NCBI GenBank assembly: GCA_036245805.1
Contig: BTRK01000001.1
Coordinates: 14,632,001 to 14,696,000 of the forward strand
Direction: 5' to 3'
DNA length: 64,000 bases
Source of the DNA: Pristionchus mayeri
Lineage: Eukaryota; Nematoda; Chromadorea; Rhabditida; Neodiplogasteridae
Both the position numbers and the translations under genes were made by a program. Positions 1 through 14,500 of the stretch are shown in pieces. Numbering within the stretch: the first letter of the stretch is position 1; each line of letters begins with the position of its first letter. The notes below the pieces were generated by a model that ran no database searches, was not told the DNA's origin, and saw nothing but the letters and a program-made list of their open reading frames with translations.

Positions 1-3000
1 GAGCCTCTGGCTTGCTTAACGAACAATGGAGAGCTTCTGGTTTGCTTAACGAACAGTTGTGAGCGAATGGTTGCTTAACCAACAATGGAGAGCCTCTGGC
101 CTGCTTAACGAACAGTTGTGAGCGAATGGTTGCTTAACGAACAATGGAGAGCCTCTGGCTTGCTTAACGAACAGTTGTGAGCGAATGGTTGCTTGACGAA
201 CAATGGAGAGCTTCTCGGTGCTTAACGAACAATTGAGAGCTTCTGGCTTGCTTAACGAACAGTTGTGAGCGAATGGTTGCTTAACGAACAATGGTGAGCC
301 TCTGGCTTGCTTAACGAACAGTTGTGAGCGAATGGTTGCTTGACGAACAATGGAGAGCTTCTCGGTGCTTAACGAACAATTGAGAGCTTCTGGCTTGCTT
401 AACGAACAGTTGTGAGCGAATGATTGCTTAACGAACAATGGAGAGCTTCTGGCTTGCTTAACGAACAGTTTTGACGGAATGGTTGCTTAACGAACAATGG
501 AGAGCCTCTGGCTTGCTTAACGAACAATGGAGAGCTTCTGGTTTGCTTAACGAACAGTTGTGAGGGAATGGTTGCTTAACGAACAATGGAGACCCTCTGG
601 CTTGCTTAACGAACAGTTGTGAGCGAATGGTTGCTTAACCAACAATGGAGAGCCTCTGGCCTGCTTAACGAACAGTTGTGAGGGAATGGTTGCTTAACGA
701 ACAATGGAGACCCTCTGGCTTGCTTAACGAACAGTTGTGAGCGAATGGTTGCTTGACGAACAATGGAGAGCTTCTCGGTGCTTAACGAACAATTGAGAGC
801 CTCTGGCTTGCTTAACGAACAGTTGTGAGCGAATGGTTGCTTAACGAACAATGGTGAGCCTCTGGCTTGCTTAACGAACAGTTGTGAGCGAATGGTTGCT
901 TAACGAACAATGGAGAGCTTCTGGCTTGCTTAACGAACAGTTGTGAGCGAATGGTTGCTTAACGAACAGTTGTGAGCGAATGGTTGCTTAACGAACAATG
1001 GTGAGCCTCTGGCTTGCTTAACGAACAGTTGTGAGCGAATGGTTGCTTAACGAACAATGGTGAGCCTCTGGCTTGCTTAACGAACAGTTGTGAGCGAATG
1101 GTTGCTTAACGAACAATGGAGAGCCTCTGGCTTGCTTAACGAACAGTTGTGAGCGAATGGTTGCTTGACGAACAATGGAGAGCTTCTCGGTGCTTAACGA
1201 ACAATTGAGAGCTTCTGGCTTGCTTAACGAACAGTTGTGAGCGAATGGTTGCTTAACGAACAATGGTGAGCCTCTGGCTTGCTTAACGAACAGTTGTGAG
1301 CGAATGGTTGCTTGACGAACAATGGAGAGCTTCTCGGTGCTTAACGAACAATTGAGAGCTTCTGGCTTGCTTAACGAACAGTTGTGAGCGAATGATTGCT
1401 TAACGAACAATGGAGAGCTTCTGGCTTGCTTAACGAACAGTTTTGACGGAATGGTTGCTTAACGAACAATGGAGAGCCTCTGGCTTGCTTAACGAACAAT
1501 GGAGAGCTTCTGGTTTGCTTAACGAACAGTTGTGAGCGAATGGTTGCTTAACCAACAATGGAGAGCCTCTGGCCTGCTTAACGAACAGTTGTGAGGGAAT
1601 GGTTGCTTAACGAACAATGGAGAGCCTCTGGCCTGCTTAACGAACAGTTGTGAGCGAATGGTTGCTTGACGAACAATGGAGAGCTTCTCGGTGCTTAACG
1701 AACAATTGAGAGCTTCTGGCTTGCTTAACGAACAGTTGTGAGCGAATGGTTGCTTAACGAACAATGGAGAGCTTCTGGCTTGCTTAACGAACAGTTTTGA
1801 CGGAATGGTTGCTTAACGAACAATGGAGAGCCTCTGGCTTGCTTAACGAACAATGGAGAGCTTCTGGTTTGCTTAACGAACAGTTGTGAGCGAATGGTTG
1901 CTTAACCAACAATGGAGAGCCTCTGGCCTGCTTAACGAACAGTTGTGACGAATGGTTGCTTAACAAACAATGGAGAACCTCTGGCCTGCTTAACGAACAG
2001 TTGTGAGCGAATGGTTGCTTGACGAACAATGGAGAGCTTCTCGGTGCTTAACGAACAATTGAGAGCTTCTGGCTTGCTTAACGAACAGTTGAGAGCGAAT
2101 GGTTGCTTAACGAACAATGGTGAGCCTCTGGCTTGCTTAACGAACAGTTGTGAGCGAATGGTTGCTTGACGAACAATGGAGAGCTTCTCGGTGCTTAACG
2201 AACAATTGAGAGCTTCTGGCTTGCTTAACGAACAGTTGTGAGCGAATGGTTGCTTAACGAACAATGGAGAGCTTCTGGCTTGCTTAACGAACAGTTTTGA
2301 CGGAATGGTTGCTTAACGAACAATGGAGAGCCTCTGGCTTGCTTAACGAACAATGGAGAGCTTCTGGTTTGCTTAACGAACAGTTGTGAGCGAATGGTTG
2401 CTTAACCAACAATGGAGAGCCTCTGGCCTGCTTAACGAACAGTTGTGAGGGAATGGTTGCTTAACGAACAATGGAGAGCCTCTGGCCTGCTTAACGAACA
2501 GTTTTGAGGGAATGGTTGCTTAACGAACAATGGAGAATCTCTGGCTTGCTTAACGAACAATGGAGAGCTTCTGGTTTGCTTAACGAACAGTTGTGAGCGA
2601 ATGGTTGCTTAACGAACAATGGAGAGCCTCTGGCCTGCTTAACGAACAGTTGTGAGCGAATGGTTGCTTAACGAACAATGGAGAGCTTCTCGCTGCTTAA
2701 CGAACAATGGAGAGCCTCTGGCTTGCTTAACGAACAGTTGTGAGCGAATGGTTGCTTAACGAACAATGGTGAGCCTCTGGCTTGCTTAACGAACAGTTGT
2801 GAGCGAATGATTGCTTAACGAACAATGGAGAGCCTCTGGCTTGCTTAACGAACAGTTGTGAGCGAATGGTTGCTTGACGAACAATGGAGAGCTTCTCGGT
2901 GCTTAACGAACAATCGAGAGCTTCTGGCTTGCTTAACGAACAGTTGTGAGCGAATGGTTGCTTAACGAACAATGGTGAGCCTCTGGCTTGCTTAACGAAC

Positions 3001-5542
3001 AGTTGTGAGCGAATGGTTGCTTGACGAACAATGGAGAGCTTCTCGGTGCTTAACGAACAATTGAGAGCTTCTGGCTTGCTTAACGAACAGTTGTGAGCGA
3101 ATGGTTGCTTAACGAACAATGGAGAGCTTCTGGCTTGCTTAACGAACAGTTGTGAGCGAATGGTTGCTTAACGAACAATGGTGAGCCTCTGGCTTGCTTA
3201 ACGAACAGTTGTGAGCGAATGGTTGCTTAACGAACAATGGTGAGCCTCTGGCTTGCTTAACGAACAGTTGTGAGCGAATGGTTGCTTAACGAACAATGGA
3301 GAGCTTCTGGCTTGCTTAACGAACAGTTGTGAGCGAATGGTTGCTTAACGAACAATGGAGAGCTTCTGGCTTGCTTAACGAACAGTTGTGAGCGAATGGT
3401 TGCTTAACGAACAATGGAGAGCTTCTGGCTTGCTTAACGAACAGTTGTGAGCGAATGGTTGCTTAACGAACAATGATGAGCCTCTGGCTTGCTTAACGAA
3501 CAGTTGTGAGCGAATGGTTGCTTAACGAACAATGGTGAGCCTCTGGCTTGCTTAACGAACAGTTGTGAGCGAATGGTTGCTTAACGAACAATGGAGAGCC
3601 TCTGGCTTGCTTAACGAACAGTTGTGAGCGAATGGTTGCTTGACGAACAATGGAGAGCTTCTCGGTGCTTAACGAACAATTGAGAGCTTCTGGCTTGCTT
3701 AACGAACAGTTGTGAGCGAATGGTTGCTTAACGAACAATGGTGAGCCTCTGGCTTGCTTAACGAACAGTTGTGAGCGAATGGTTGCTTGACGAACAATGG
3801 AGAGCTTCTCGGTGCTTAACGAACAATTGAGAGCTTCTGGCTTGCTTAACGAACAGTTGTGAGCGAATGGTTGCTTAACGAACAATGGAGAGCTTCTGGC
3901 TTGCTTAACGAACAGTTGTGAGCGAATGGTTGCTTAACGAACAATGGAGAGCTTCTGGCTTGCTTAACGAACAGTTGTGAGCGAATGATTGCTTAACGAA
4001 CAATGGAGAGCCTCTGGCTTGCTTAACGAACAGTTGTGAGCGAATGGTTGCTTGACGAACAATGGAGAGCTTCTCGGTGCTTAACGAACAATTGAGAGCT
4101 TCTGGCTTGCTTAACGAACAGTTGTGAGCGAATGGTTGCTTAACGAACAATGGTGAGCCTCTGGCTTGCTTAACGAACAGTTGTGAGCGAATGGTTGCTT
4201 GACGAACAATGGAGAGCTTCTCGGTGCTTAACGAACAATTGAGAGCTTCTGGCTTGCTTAACGAACAGTTGTGAGCGAATGGTTGCTTAACGAACAATGG
4301 AGAGCTTCTGGCTTGCTTAACGAACAGTTGTGAGCGAATGGGTTGCTTAACGAACAATGGTGAGCCTCTGGCTTGCTTAACGAACAGTTGTGAGCGAATG
4401 GTTGCTTAACGAACAATGGTGAGCCTCTGGCTTGCTTAACGAACAGTTGTGAGCGAATGGTTGCTTAACGAACAATGGAGAGCTTCTGGCTTGCTTAACG
4501 AACAGTTGTGAGCGAATGGTTGCTTAACGAACAATGGAGAGCTTCTGGCTTGCTTAACGAACAGTTGTGAGCGAATGGTTGCTTAACGAACAATGGAGAG
4601 CTTCTGGCTTGCTTAACGAACAGTTGTGAGCGAATGGTTGCTTAACGAACAATGATGAGCCTCTGGCTTGCTTAACGAACAGTTGTGAGCGAATGGTTGC
4701 TTAACGAACAATGGTGAGCCTCTGGCTTGCTTAACGAACAGTTGTGAGCGAATGGTTGCTTAACGAACAATGGAGAGCCTCTGGCTTGCTTAACGAACAG
4801 TTGTGAGCGAATGGTTGCTTGACGAACAATGGAGAGCTTCTCGGTGCTTAACGAACAATTGAGAGCTTCTGGCTTGCTTAACGAACAGTTGTGAGCGAAT
4901 GGTTGCTTAACGAACAATGGTGAGCCTCTGGCTTGCTTAACGAACAGTTGTGAGCGAATGGTTGCTTGACGAACAATGGAGAGCTTCTCGGTGCTTAACG
5001 AACAATGGAGAGCTTCTGGCTTGCTTAACGAACAGTTTTGACGGAATGGTTGCTTAACGAACAATGGAGAGCCTCTGGCTTGCTTAACGAACAATGGAGA
5101 GCTTCTGGTTTGCTTAACGAACAGTTGTGAGCGAATGGTTGCTTAACCAACAATGGAGAGCCTCTGGCCTGCTTAACGAACAGTTGTGAGGGAATGGTTG
5201 CTTAACGAACAATGGAGAGCCTCTGGCCTGCTTAACGAACAGTTGTGAGGGAATGGTTGCTTAACGAACAATGGAGAATCTCTGGCTTGCTTAACGAACA
5301 ATGGAGAGCTTCTGGTTTGCTTAACGAACAGTTGTGAGCGAATGGTTGCTTAACGAACAATGGAGAGCCTCTGGCCTGCTTAACGAACAGTTGTGAGCGA
5401 ATGGTTGCTTAACGAACAATGGAGAGCTTCTCGCTGCTTAACGAACAATGGAGAGCCTCTGGCCTGCTTAACGAACAGTTGTGAGCGAATGGTTGCTTAA
5501 CGAACAATGGAGAGCTTCTCGCTGCTTAACGAACAATGGAGA
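1..5542. repeat. Satellite A: 29/30-bp tandem array
   Basis: About 185 tandem monomers of 29 and 30 bp, each with the core tgcttaacgaaca followed by either agttgtgagcgaatggt or atggagagcctctggct. A third, shorter type carries tcggtgcttaacgaacaatt, and a point variant reads gcttgacgaac. Monomer types recur in ordered blocks: the tcggtgctt variant occurs in pairs exactly 147 bp apart (214/361, 1186/1333, 2040/2187, 2895/3042), which is five monomers. The array runs off the left end of the window, so its true length is unknown. Long minus-strand open frames here (repeating FVKQ, CSLS and IVRQ) are the same core read in three frames and are not genes. The right edge abuts satellite B without any spacer. 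Confidence 0.97.
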
Positions 5543-8500
5543 TTAAATTTTTGTATCACCTCTCGCCAGCTTAATTTTGGGTATCACCTCTCGCCAGCTT
5601 AATTTTTTGTATCACCTCTCTCCAGCTTAATTTTGGGTATCACCTCTCTCCAGCTTAATTTTGGGTATCACCTCTCGTCAGCTTAGTTTTGGGTATCACC
5701 TCTCGCCAGCTTAATTTTGGGTATCACCTCTCTTCAGCTTAATTTTGGGTATTACCTCTCGCCAGCTTAATTTTGGGTATCACCTCTCGCCAGCTTAATT
5801 TTTTGTATCACCTCTCTCCAGCTTAATTTTGGGTATCACCTCTCTCCAGCTTAATTTTGGGTATCACCTCTCTCCAGCTTAATTTTGGTATCACCTCTCT
5901 CCAGCTGAATGTTGGGTATCACCTCTCGTCAGCTTAGTTTAGGGTATCACCTCTCGCCAGCTTAATTTTGGGTATCACCTCTCTTCAGCTTAATTTTGGG
6001 TATCACCTCTCGCCAGCTTAATTTTGGGTTTCACCTCTCTCCAGCTTAATTTTGGGTGTTACCTCTCTCCAGCTTAAATTTTTGTATCACCTCTCGCCAG
6101 CTTAATTTTGGGTATCACCTCTCGCCAGCTTAATTTTTTGTATCACCTCTCTCCAGCTTAATTTTGGGTATCACCTCTCTCCAGCTTAATTTTGGGTATC
6201 ACCTCTCGTCAGCTTAGTTTTGGGTATCACCTCTCGCCTGCTTAATTTTGGGCATCACCTCTCACCAGCTTAATTTTGGGTATTACCTCTCTCCAGCTTA
6301 ATTTTGGGTATCACCTCTCTTCAGCTTAATTTTTTGTATCACCTCTCGCCAGCTTAATTTTGGGTGTTACCTCTCTCCAGCTTAATATTGGGTATCACCT
6401 CTCGTCAGCTTAGTTTTGGGTATCACCTCTCTCCAGCTTAATTTTGGGTATCACCTCTCTCCAGCTTAATTTTGGGTATCACCTCTCGTCAGCTTAGTTT
6501 TGGGTATCACCTCTCGCCAGCTTAATTTTGGGCATCACCTCTCGCCAGCTTAATTTGGGTATCACCTCTCTTCAGCTTAATTTTTTGTATTACCTCTCGC
6601 CAGCTTAATTTTGGGTGTTACCTCTCTTCAGCTTAATTTTTTGTATCACCTCTCGCCAGCTTAATTTTGGGTGTTACCTCTCTCCAGCTTAAATTTTTGT
6701 ATCACCTCTCGCCAGCTTAATTTGGGTATCACCTCTCGCCAGCTTAATTTTTTGTATCACCTCTCTCCAGCTTAATTTTGGGTATCACCTCTCTCCAGCT
6801 TAATTTTGGGTATCACCTCTCGTCAGCTTAGTTTTGGGTATCACCTCTCGCCAGCTTAATTTTGGGTATCACCTCTCTTCAGCTTAATTTTGGGTATTAC
6901 CTCTCGCCAGCTAAATTTTGGGTATCACCTCTCGCCAGCTTAATTTTTTGTATCACCTCTCTCCAGCTTAATTTTGGGTATCACCTCTCTCCAGCTTAAT
7001 TTTGGGTATCACCTCTCTCCAGCTTAATTTTGGGTATCACCTCTCTCCAGCTTAATGTTGGGTATCACCTCTCGTCAGCTTAGTTTAGGGTATCACCTCT
7101 CGCCAGCTTAATTTTGGGTATCACCTCTCTTCAGCTTAATTTTGGGTATCACCTCTCTTCAGCTTAATTTTGGGTATTACCTCTCGCCAGCTTAATTTTG
7201 GGTATCACCTCTCGCCAGCTTAATTTTTTGTATCACCTCTCTCCAGCTTAATTTTGGGTATCACCTCTCTCCAGCTTAATTTTGGGTATCACCTCTCTCC
7301 AGCTTAATTTTGGGTATCACCTCTCTCCAGCTTAATGTTGGGTATCACCTCTCGTCAGCTTAGTTTAGGGTATCACCTCTCGCCAGCTTAATTTTGGGTA
7401 TCACCTCTCTTCAGCTTAATTTTGGGTATCACCTCTCGCCAGCTTAATTTTGGGTTTCACCTCTCTCCAGCTTAATTTTGGGTGTTACCTCTCTCCAGCT
7501 TAAATTTTTGTATCACCTCTCGCCAGCTTAATTTTGGGTATCACCTCTCGCCAGCTTAATTTTTTGTATCACCTCTCTCCAGCTTAATTTTGGGTATCAC
7601 CTCTCTCCAGCTTAATTTTGGTATCACCTCTCGTCAGCTTAGTTTTGGGTATCACCTCTCGCCTGCTTAATTTTGGGCATCACCTCTCACCAGCTTAATT
7701 TTGGGTATTACATCTCTCCAGCTTAATTTTGGGTATCACCTCTCTTCAGCTTATTTTTTTGTATCACCTCTCGCCAGCTTAATTTTGGGTGTTACCTCTC
7801 TCCAGCTTAAATTTTTGTATCACCTCTCTCCAGCTTAATATTGGGTATCACCTCTCGTCAGCTTAGTTTTGGGTATCACCTCTCTCCAGCTTAATTTTGG
7901 GTATCACCTCTCTCCAGCTTAATTTTGGGTATCACCTCTCGTCAGCTTAGTTTTGGGTATCACCTCTCGCCAGCTTAATTTTGGGTATCACCTTTCTCCA
8001 GCTTAATTTTGGGTATCACCTCTCTCCAGCTTAATTTTGGGTATCACCTCTCGTCAGCTTAGTTTTGGGTATCACCTCTCGCCAGCTTAATATTGGGTAT
8101 CACCTCTCTTCAGCTTAATTTTGGGTATTACCTCTCGCCAGCTTAATTTTGGGTATCACCTCTCTCCAGCTTAGTTTTGGGTATCACCTCTCGCCAGCTT
8201 AATTTTGGGTATCACCTCTCTTCAGCTAAATTTTGGGTATCACCTCTCGCCAGCTTAATTTTGGGTTTCACCTCTCTCCAGCTTAATTTTGGGTATCACC
8301 TCTCTCCAGCTTAATTTTTTGTATCACCTCTCTCCAGCTTAATTTTGGGTATCACCTCTCGCCAGCTTAATTTTGGGTATCACCTCTCTCCAGCTTAATT
8401 TTGGGTTTCACCTCTCTCCAGCTTAATGTTGGGTATCACCTCTCGTCAGCTTAGTTTTGGGTATCACCTCTCGCCAGCTTAATTTTGGGTATCACCTCTC

Positions 8501-11500
8501 TTCAGCTAAATTTTGGGTATCACCTCTCGTCAGCTTAGTTTTGGGTATCACCTCTCGTCAGCTTAGTTTTGGGTATCACCTCTCGCCAGCTTAATTTTGG
8601 GTATCACCTCTCTTCAGCTTAATTTTGGGTATTACCTCTCGCCAGCTTAATTTTGGGTATCACCTCTCTCCAGCTTAATTTTGGGTGTCACCTCTCTCCA
8701 GCTTAATGTTGGGTATCACCTCTCGTCAGCTTAGTTTTGGGTATCACCTCTCGCCAGCTTAATTTTGGGTATCACCTCTCTTCAGCTTAATTTTGGGTAT
8801 CACCTCTCTCCAGCTTAATTTTGGGTATCACCTCTCTCCAGCTTAATTTTGGGTGTCACCTCTCTCCAGCTTAATGTTGGGTATCACCTCTCGCCAGCTT
8901 AATTTTGGGTATCACCTCTCTTCAGCTTAATTTTGGGTTTCACCTCTCTCCAGCTTAATATTGGGTATCACCTCTCGTCAGCTTAGTTTTGGGTATCACC
9001 TCTCTCCAGCTTAATTTTGGGTATCACCTCTCTCCAGCTTAATTTTGGGTATCACCTCTCGTCAGCTTAGTTTTGGGTATCACCTCTCGCCAGCTTAATT
9101 TTGGGTATCACCTTTCTCCAGCTTAATTTTGGGTATCACCTCTCTCCAGCTTAATTTTGGGTATCACCTCTCGTCAGCTTAGTTTTGGGTATCACCTCTC
9201 GCCAGCTTAATATTGGGTATCACCTCTCTTCAGCTTAATTTTGGGTATTACCTCTCGCCAGCTTAATTTTGGGTATCACCTCTCTCCAGCTTAGTTTTGG
9301 GTATCACCTCTCGCCAGCTTAATTTTGGGTATCACCTCTCTTCAGCTTAATTTTGGGTATCACCTCTCGCCAGCTTAATTTTGGGTATTACCTCTCGCCA
9401 GCTTAATTTTGGGTATCACCTCTCTCCAGCTTAATTTTGGGTTTCACCTCTCTCCAGCTTAATGTTGGGTATCACCTCTCGTCAGCTTAGTTTTGGGTAT
9501 CACCTCTCGCCAGCTTAATTTTGGGTATCACCTCTCTTCAGCTAAATTTTGGGTATCACCTCTCGCCAGCTTAATTTTGGGTTTCACCTCTCTCCAGCTT
9601 AATTTTGGGTATCACCTCTCTCCAGCTTAATTTTTTGTATCACCTCTCTCCAGCTTAATTTTGGGTATCACCTCTCGCCAGCTTAATTTTGGGTATCACC
9701 TCTCTCCAGCTTAATTTTGGGTTTCACCTCTCTCCAGCTTAATGTTGGGTATCACCTCTCGTCAGCTTAGTTTTGGGTATCACCTCTCGCCAGCTTAATT
9801 TTGGGTATCACCTCTCTTCAGCTAAATTTTGGGTATCACCTCTCGTCAGCTTAGTTTTGGGTATCACCTCTCGCCAGCTTAATTTTGGGTATCACCTCTC
9901 GCCAGCTTAATTTTTTGTATCACCTCTCGTCAGCTTAGTTTTGGGTATCACCTCTCGCCAGCTTAATTTTGGGTATCACCTCTCTTCAGCTTAATTTTGG
10001 GTATTACCTCTCGCCAGCTTAATTTTGGGTATCACCTCTCTCCAGCTTAATTTTGGGTGTCACCTCTCTCCAGCTTAATGTTGGGTATCACCTCTCGTCA
10101 GCTTAGTTTTGGGTATCACCTCTCGCCAGCTTAATTTTGGGTATCACCTCTCTTCAGCTTAATTTTGGGTATCACCTCTCGCCAGCTTAATTTTGGGTTT
10201 CACCTCTCTCCAGCTTAATTTTGGGTATCACCTCTCTCCAGCTTAATTTTTTGTATCACCTCTCTCCAGCTTAATTTTGGGTATCACCTCTCTTCAGCTT
10301 AATTTTGGGTATCACCTCTCGCCAGCTTAATTTTGGGTATCACCTCTCGCCAGCTTAATTTTTTGTATCACCTCTCTCCAGCTTAATTTTGGGTATCACC
10401 TCTCTCCAGCTTAATTTTGGGTATCACCTCTCGTCAGCTTAGTTTTGGGTATCACCTCTCGCCAGCTTAATATTGGGTATCACCTCTCTTCAGCTTAATT
10501 TTGGGTATTACCTCTCGCCAGCTTAATTTTGGGTATCACCTCTCTCCAGCTTAGTTTTGGGTATCACCTCTCGCCAGCTTAATTTTGGGTATCACCTCTC
10601 TTCAGCTTAATTTTGGGTATCACCTCTCGCCAGCTTAATTTTGGGTATTACCTCTCGCCAGCTTAATTTTGGGTATCACCTCTCTCCAGCTTAATTTTGG
10701 GTTTCACCTCTCTCCAGCTTAATGTTGGGTATCACCTCTCGTCAGCTTAGTTTTGGGTATCACCTCTCGCCAGCTTAATTTTGGGTATCACCTCTCTTCA
10801 GCTAAATTTTGGGTATCACCTCTCGCCAGCTTAATTTTGGGTTTCACCTCTCTCCAGCTTAATTTTGGGTATCACCTCTCTCCAGCTTAATTTTTTGTAT
10901 CACCTCTCTCCAGCTTAATTTTGGGTATCACCTCTCGCCAGCTTAATTTTGGGTATCACCTCTCTCCAGCTTAATTTTGGGTTTCACCTCTCTCCAGCTT
11001 AATGTTGGGTATCACCTCTCGTCAGCTTAGTTTTGGGTATCACCTCTCGCCAGCTTAATTTTGGGTATCACCTCTCTTCAGCTAAATTTTGGGTATCACC
11101 TCTCGTCAGCTTAGTTTTGGGTATCACCTCTCGCCAGCTTAATTTTGGGTATCACCTCTCGCCAGCTTAATTTTTTGTATCACCTCTCGTCAGCTTAGTT
11201 TTGGGTATCACCTCTCGCCAGCTTAATTTTGGGTATCACCTCTCTTCAGCTTAATTTTGGGTATTACCTCTCGCCAGCTTAATTTTGGGTATCACCTCTC
11301 TCCAGCTTAATTTTGGGTGTCACCTCTCTCCAGCTTAATGTTGGGTATCACCTCTCGTCAGCTTAGTTTTGGGTATCACCTCTCGCCAGCTTAATTTTGG
11401 GTATCACCTCTCTTCAGCTAAATTTTGGGTATCACCTCTCGCCAGCTTAATTTTGGGTTTCACCTCTCTCCAGCTTAATTTTGGGTATCACCTCTCTCCA

Positions 11501-14500
11501 GCTTAATTTTTTGTATCACCTCTCTCCAGCTTAATTTTGGGTATCACCTCTCGCCAGCTTAATTTTGGGTATCACCTCTCTCCAGCTTAATTTTGGGTTT
11601 CACCTCTCTCCAGCTTAATGTTGGGTATCACCTCTCGTCAGCTTAGTTTTGGGTATCACCTCTCGCCAGCTTAATTTTGGGTATCACCTCTCTCAGCTAA
11701 ATTTTGGGTATCACCTCTCGTCAGCTTAGTTTTGGGTATCACCTCTCGCCAGCTTAATTTTGGGTATCACCTCTCGCCAGCTTAATTTTTTGTATCACCT
11801 CTCGTCAGCTTAGTTTTGGGTATCACCTCTCGCCAGCTTAATTTTGGGTATCACCTCTCTTCAGCTTAATTTTGGGTATTACCTCTCGCCAGCTTAATTT
11901 TGGGTATCACCTCTCTCCAGCTTAATTTTGGGTGTCACCTCTCTCCAGCTTAATGTTGGGTATCACCTCTCGTCAGCTTAGTTTTGGGTATCACCTCTCG
12001 CCAGCTTAATTTTGGGTATCACCTCTCTCCAGCTTAATTTTTTGTATCACCTCTCTCCAGCTTAATTTTGGGTATCACCTCTCGCCAGCTTAATTTTGGG
12101 TATCACCTCTCTCCAGCTTAATTTTGGGTTTCACCTCTCTCCAGCTTAATGTTGGGTATCACCTCTCGTCAGCTTAGTTTTGGGTATCACCTCTCGCCAG
12201 CTTAATTTTGGGTATCACCTCTCTTCAGCTAAATTTTGGGTATCACCTCTCGTCAGCTTAGTTTTGGGTATCACCTCTCGCCAGCTTAATTTTGGGTATC
12301 ACCTCTCGCCAGCTTAATTTTTTGTATCACCTCTCGTCAGCTTAGTTTTGGGTATCACCTCTCGCCAGCTTAATTTTGGGTATCACCTCTCTTCAGCTTA
12401 ATTTTGGGTATTACCTCTCGCCAGCTTAATTTTGGGTATCACCTCTCTCCAGCTTAATTTTGGGTGTCACCTCTCTCCAGCTTAATGTTGGGTATCACCT
12501 CTCGTCAGCTTAGTTTTGGGTATCACCTCTCGCCAGCTTAATTTTGGGTATCACCTCTCTTCAGCTTAATTTTGGGTATCACCTCTCGCCAGCTTAATTT
12601 TGGGTTTCACCTCTCTCCAGCTTAATTTTGGGTATCACCTCTCTCCAGCTTAATTTTTTGTATCACCTCTCTCCAGCTTAATTTTGGGTATCACCTCTCT
12701 TCAGCTTAATTTTGGGTATCACCTCTCGCCAGCTTAATTTTGGGTATCACCTCTCGCCAGCTTAATTTTTTGTATCACCTCTCTCCAGCTTAATTTTGGG
12801 TATCACCTCTCTCCAGCTTAATTTTGGGTATCACCTCTCGTCAGCTTAGTTTTGGGTATCACCTCTCGCCAGCTTAATATTGGGTATCACCTCTCTTCAG
12901 CTTAATTTTGGGTATTACCTCTCGCCAGCTTAATTTTGGGTATCACCTCTCTCCAGCTTAGTTTTGGGTATCACCTCTCGCCAGCTTAATTTTGGGTATC
13001 ACCTCTCTTCAGCTTAATTTTGGGTATCACCTCTCGCCAGCTTAATTTTGGGTATTACCTCTCGCCAGCTTAATTTTGGGTATCACCTCTCTCCAGCTTA
13101 ATTTTGGGTTTCACCTCTCTCCAGCTTAATGTTGGGTATCACCTCTCGTCAGCTTAGTTTTGGGTATCACCTCTCGCCAGCTTAATTTTGGGTATCACCT
13201 CTCTTCAGCTAAATTTTGGGTATCACCTCTCGCCAGCTTAATTTTGGGTTTCACCTCTCTCCAGCTTAATTTTGGGTATCACCTCTCTCCAGCTTAATTT
13301 TTTGTATCACCTCTCTCCAGCTTAATTTTGGGTATCACCTCTCGCCAGCTTAATTTTGGGTATCACCTCTCTCCAGCTTAATTTTGGGTTTCACCTCTCT
13401 CCAGCTTAATGTTGGGTATCACCTCTCGTCAGCTTAGTTTTGGGTATCACCTCTCGCCAGCTTAATTTTGGGTATCACCTCTCTTCAGCTAAATTTTGGG
13501 TATCACCTCTCGTCAGCTTAGTTTTGGGTATCACCTCTCGCCAGCTTAATTTTGGGTATCACCTCTCGCCAGCTTAATTTTTTGTATCACCTCTCGTCAG
13601 CTTAGTTTTGGGTATCACCTCTCGCCAGCTTAATTTTGGGTATCACCTCTCTTCAGCTTAATTTTGGGTATTACCTCTCGCCAGCTTAATTTTGGGTATC
13701 ACCTCTCTCCAGCTTAATTTTGGGTGTCACCTCTCTCCAGCTTAATGTTGGGTATCACCTCTCGTCAGCTTAGTTTTGGGTATCACCTCTCGCCAGCTTA
13801 ATTTTGGGTATCACCTCTCTTCAGCTTAATTTTGGGTATCACCTCTCGCCAGCTTAATTTTGGGTTTCACCTCTCTCCAGCTTAATTTTGGGTATCACCT
13901 CTCTCCAGCTTAATTTTTTGTATCACCTCTCTCCAGCTTAATTTTGGGTATCACCTCTCTTCAGCTTAATTTTGGGTATCACCTCTCGCCAGCTTAATTT
14001 TGGGTTTCACCTCTCTCCAGCTTAATTTTGGGTATCACCTCTCTCCAGCTTAATTTTTTGTATCACCTCTCTCCAGCTTAATTTTGGGTTTCACCTCTCT
14101 CCAGCTTAATTTTGGGTATCACCTCTCTCCAGCTTAATTTTGGGTATCACCTCTCTCCAGCTTAATTTTGGGTATCACCTCTCTCCAGCTTAATTTTGGG
14201 TATCACCTCTCTCCAGCTTAATTTTGGGTATCACTTCGCGCCAGCTTAATTTTGGTATCACCTCTCTCCAGCTTAATTTTGGGTATCACTTCTCTCCAGC
14301 TCAATTTTGGGTATCACCTTTCGCCAGCTTAATTTTGGGTATCACTTCGCGCCAGCTTAATTTTGGGTATCACCTCTCGCCAGCTTAATTTTGGGTATCA
14401 CCTCTCAACAGCTTAATTTTTTGTATCACCTCTCTCCAGCTTAATTTTGGGTTTCACCTCTCTCCAGCTTAATTTTGGGTATCACCTCTCTCCAGCTTAA

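Noticed and set aside
1..5100. Ten minus-strand open frames of 81-150 codons rich in FVKQ, CSLS and IVRQ
   Set aside because: They arise because the satellite A core, read in three frames, lacks stops; they follow monomer periodicity, have no splice or start context and no domain.
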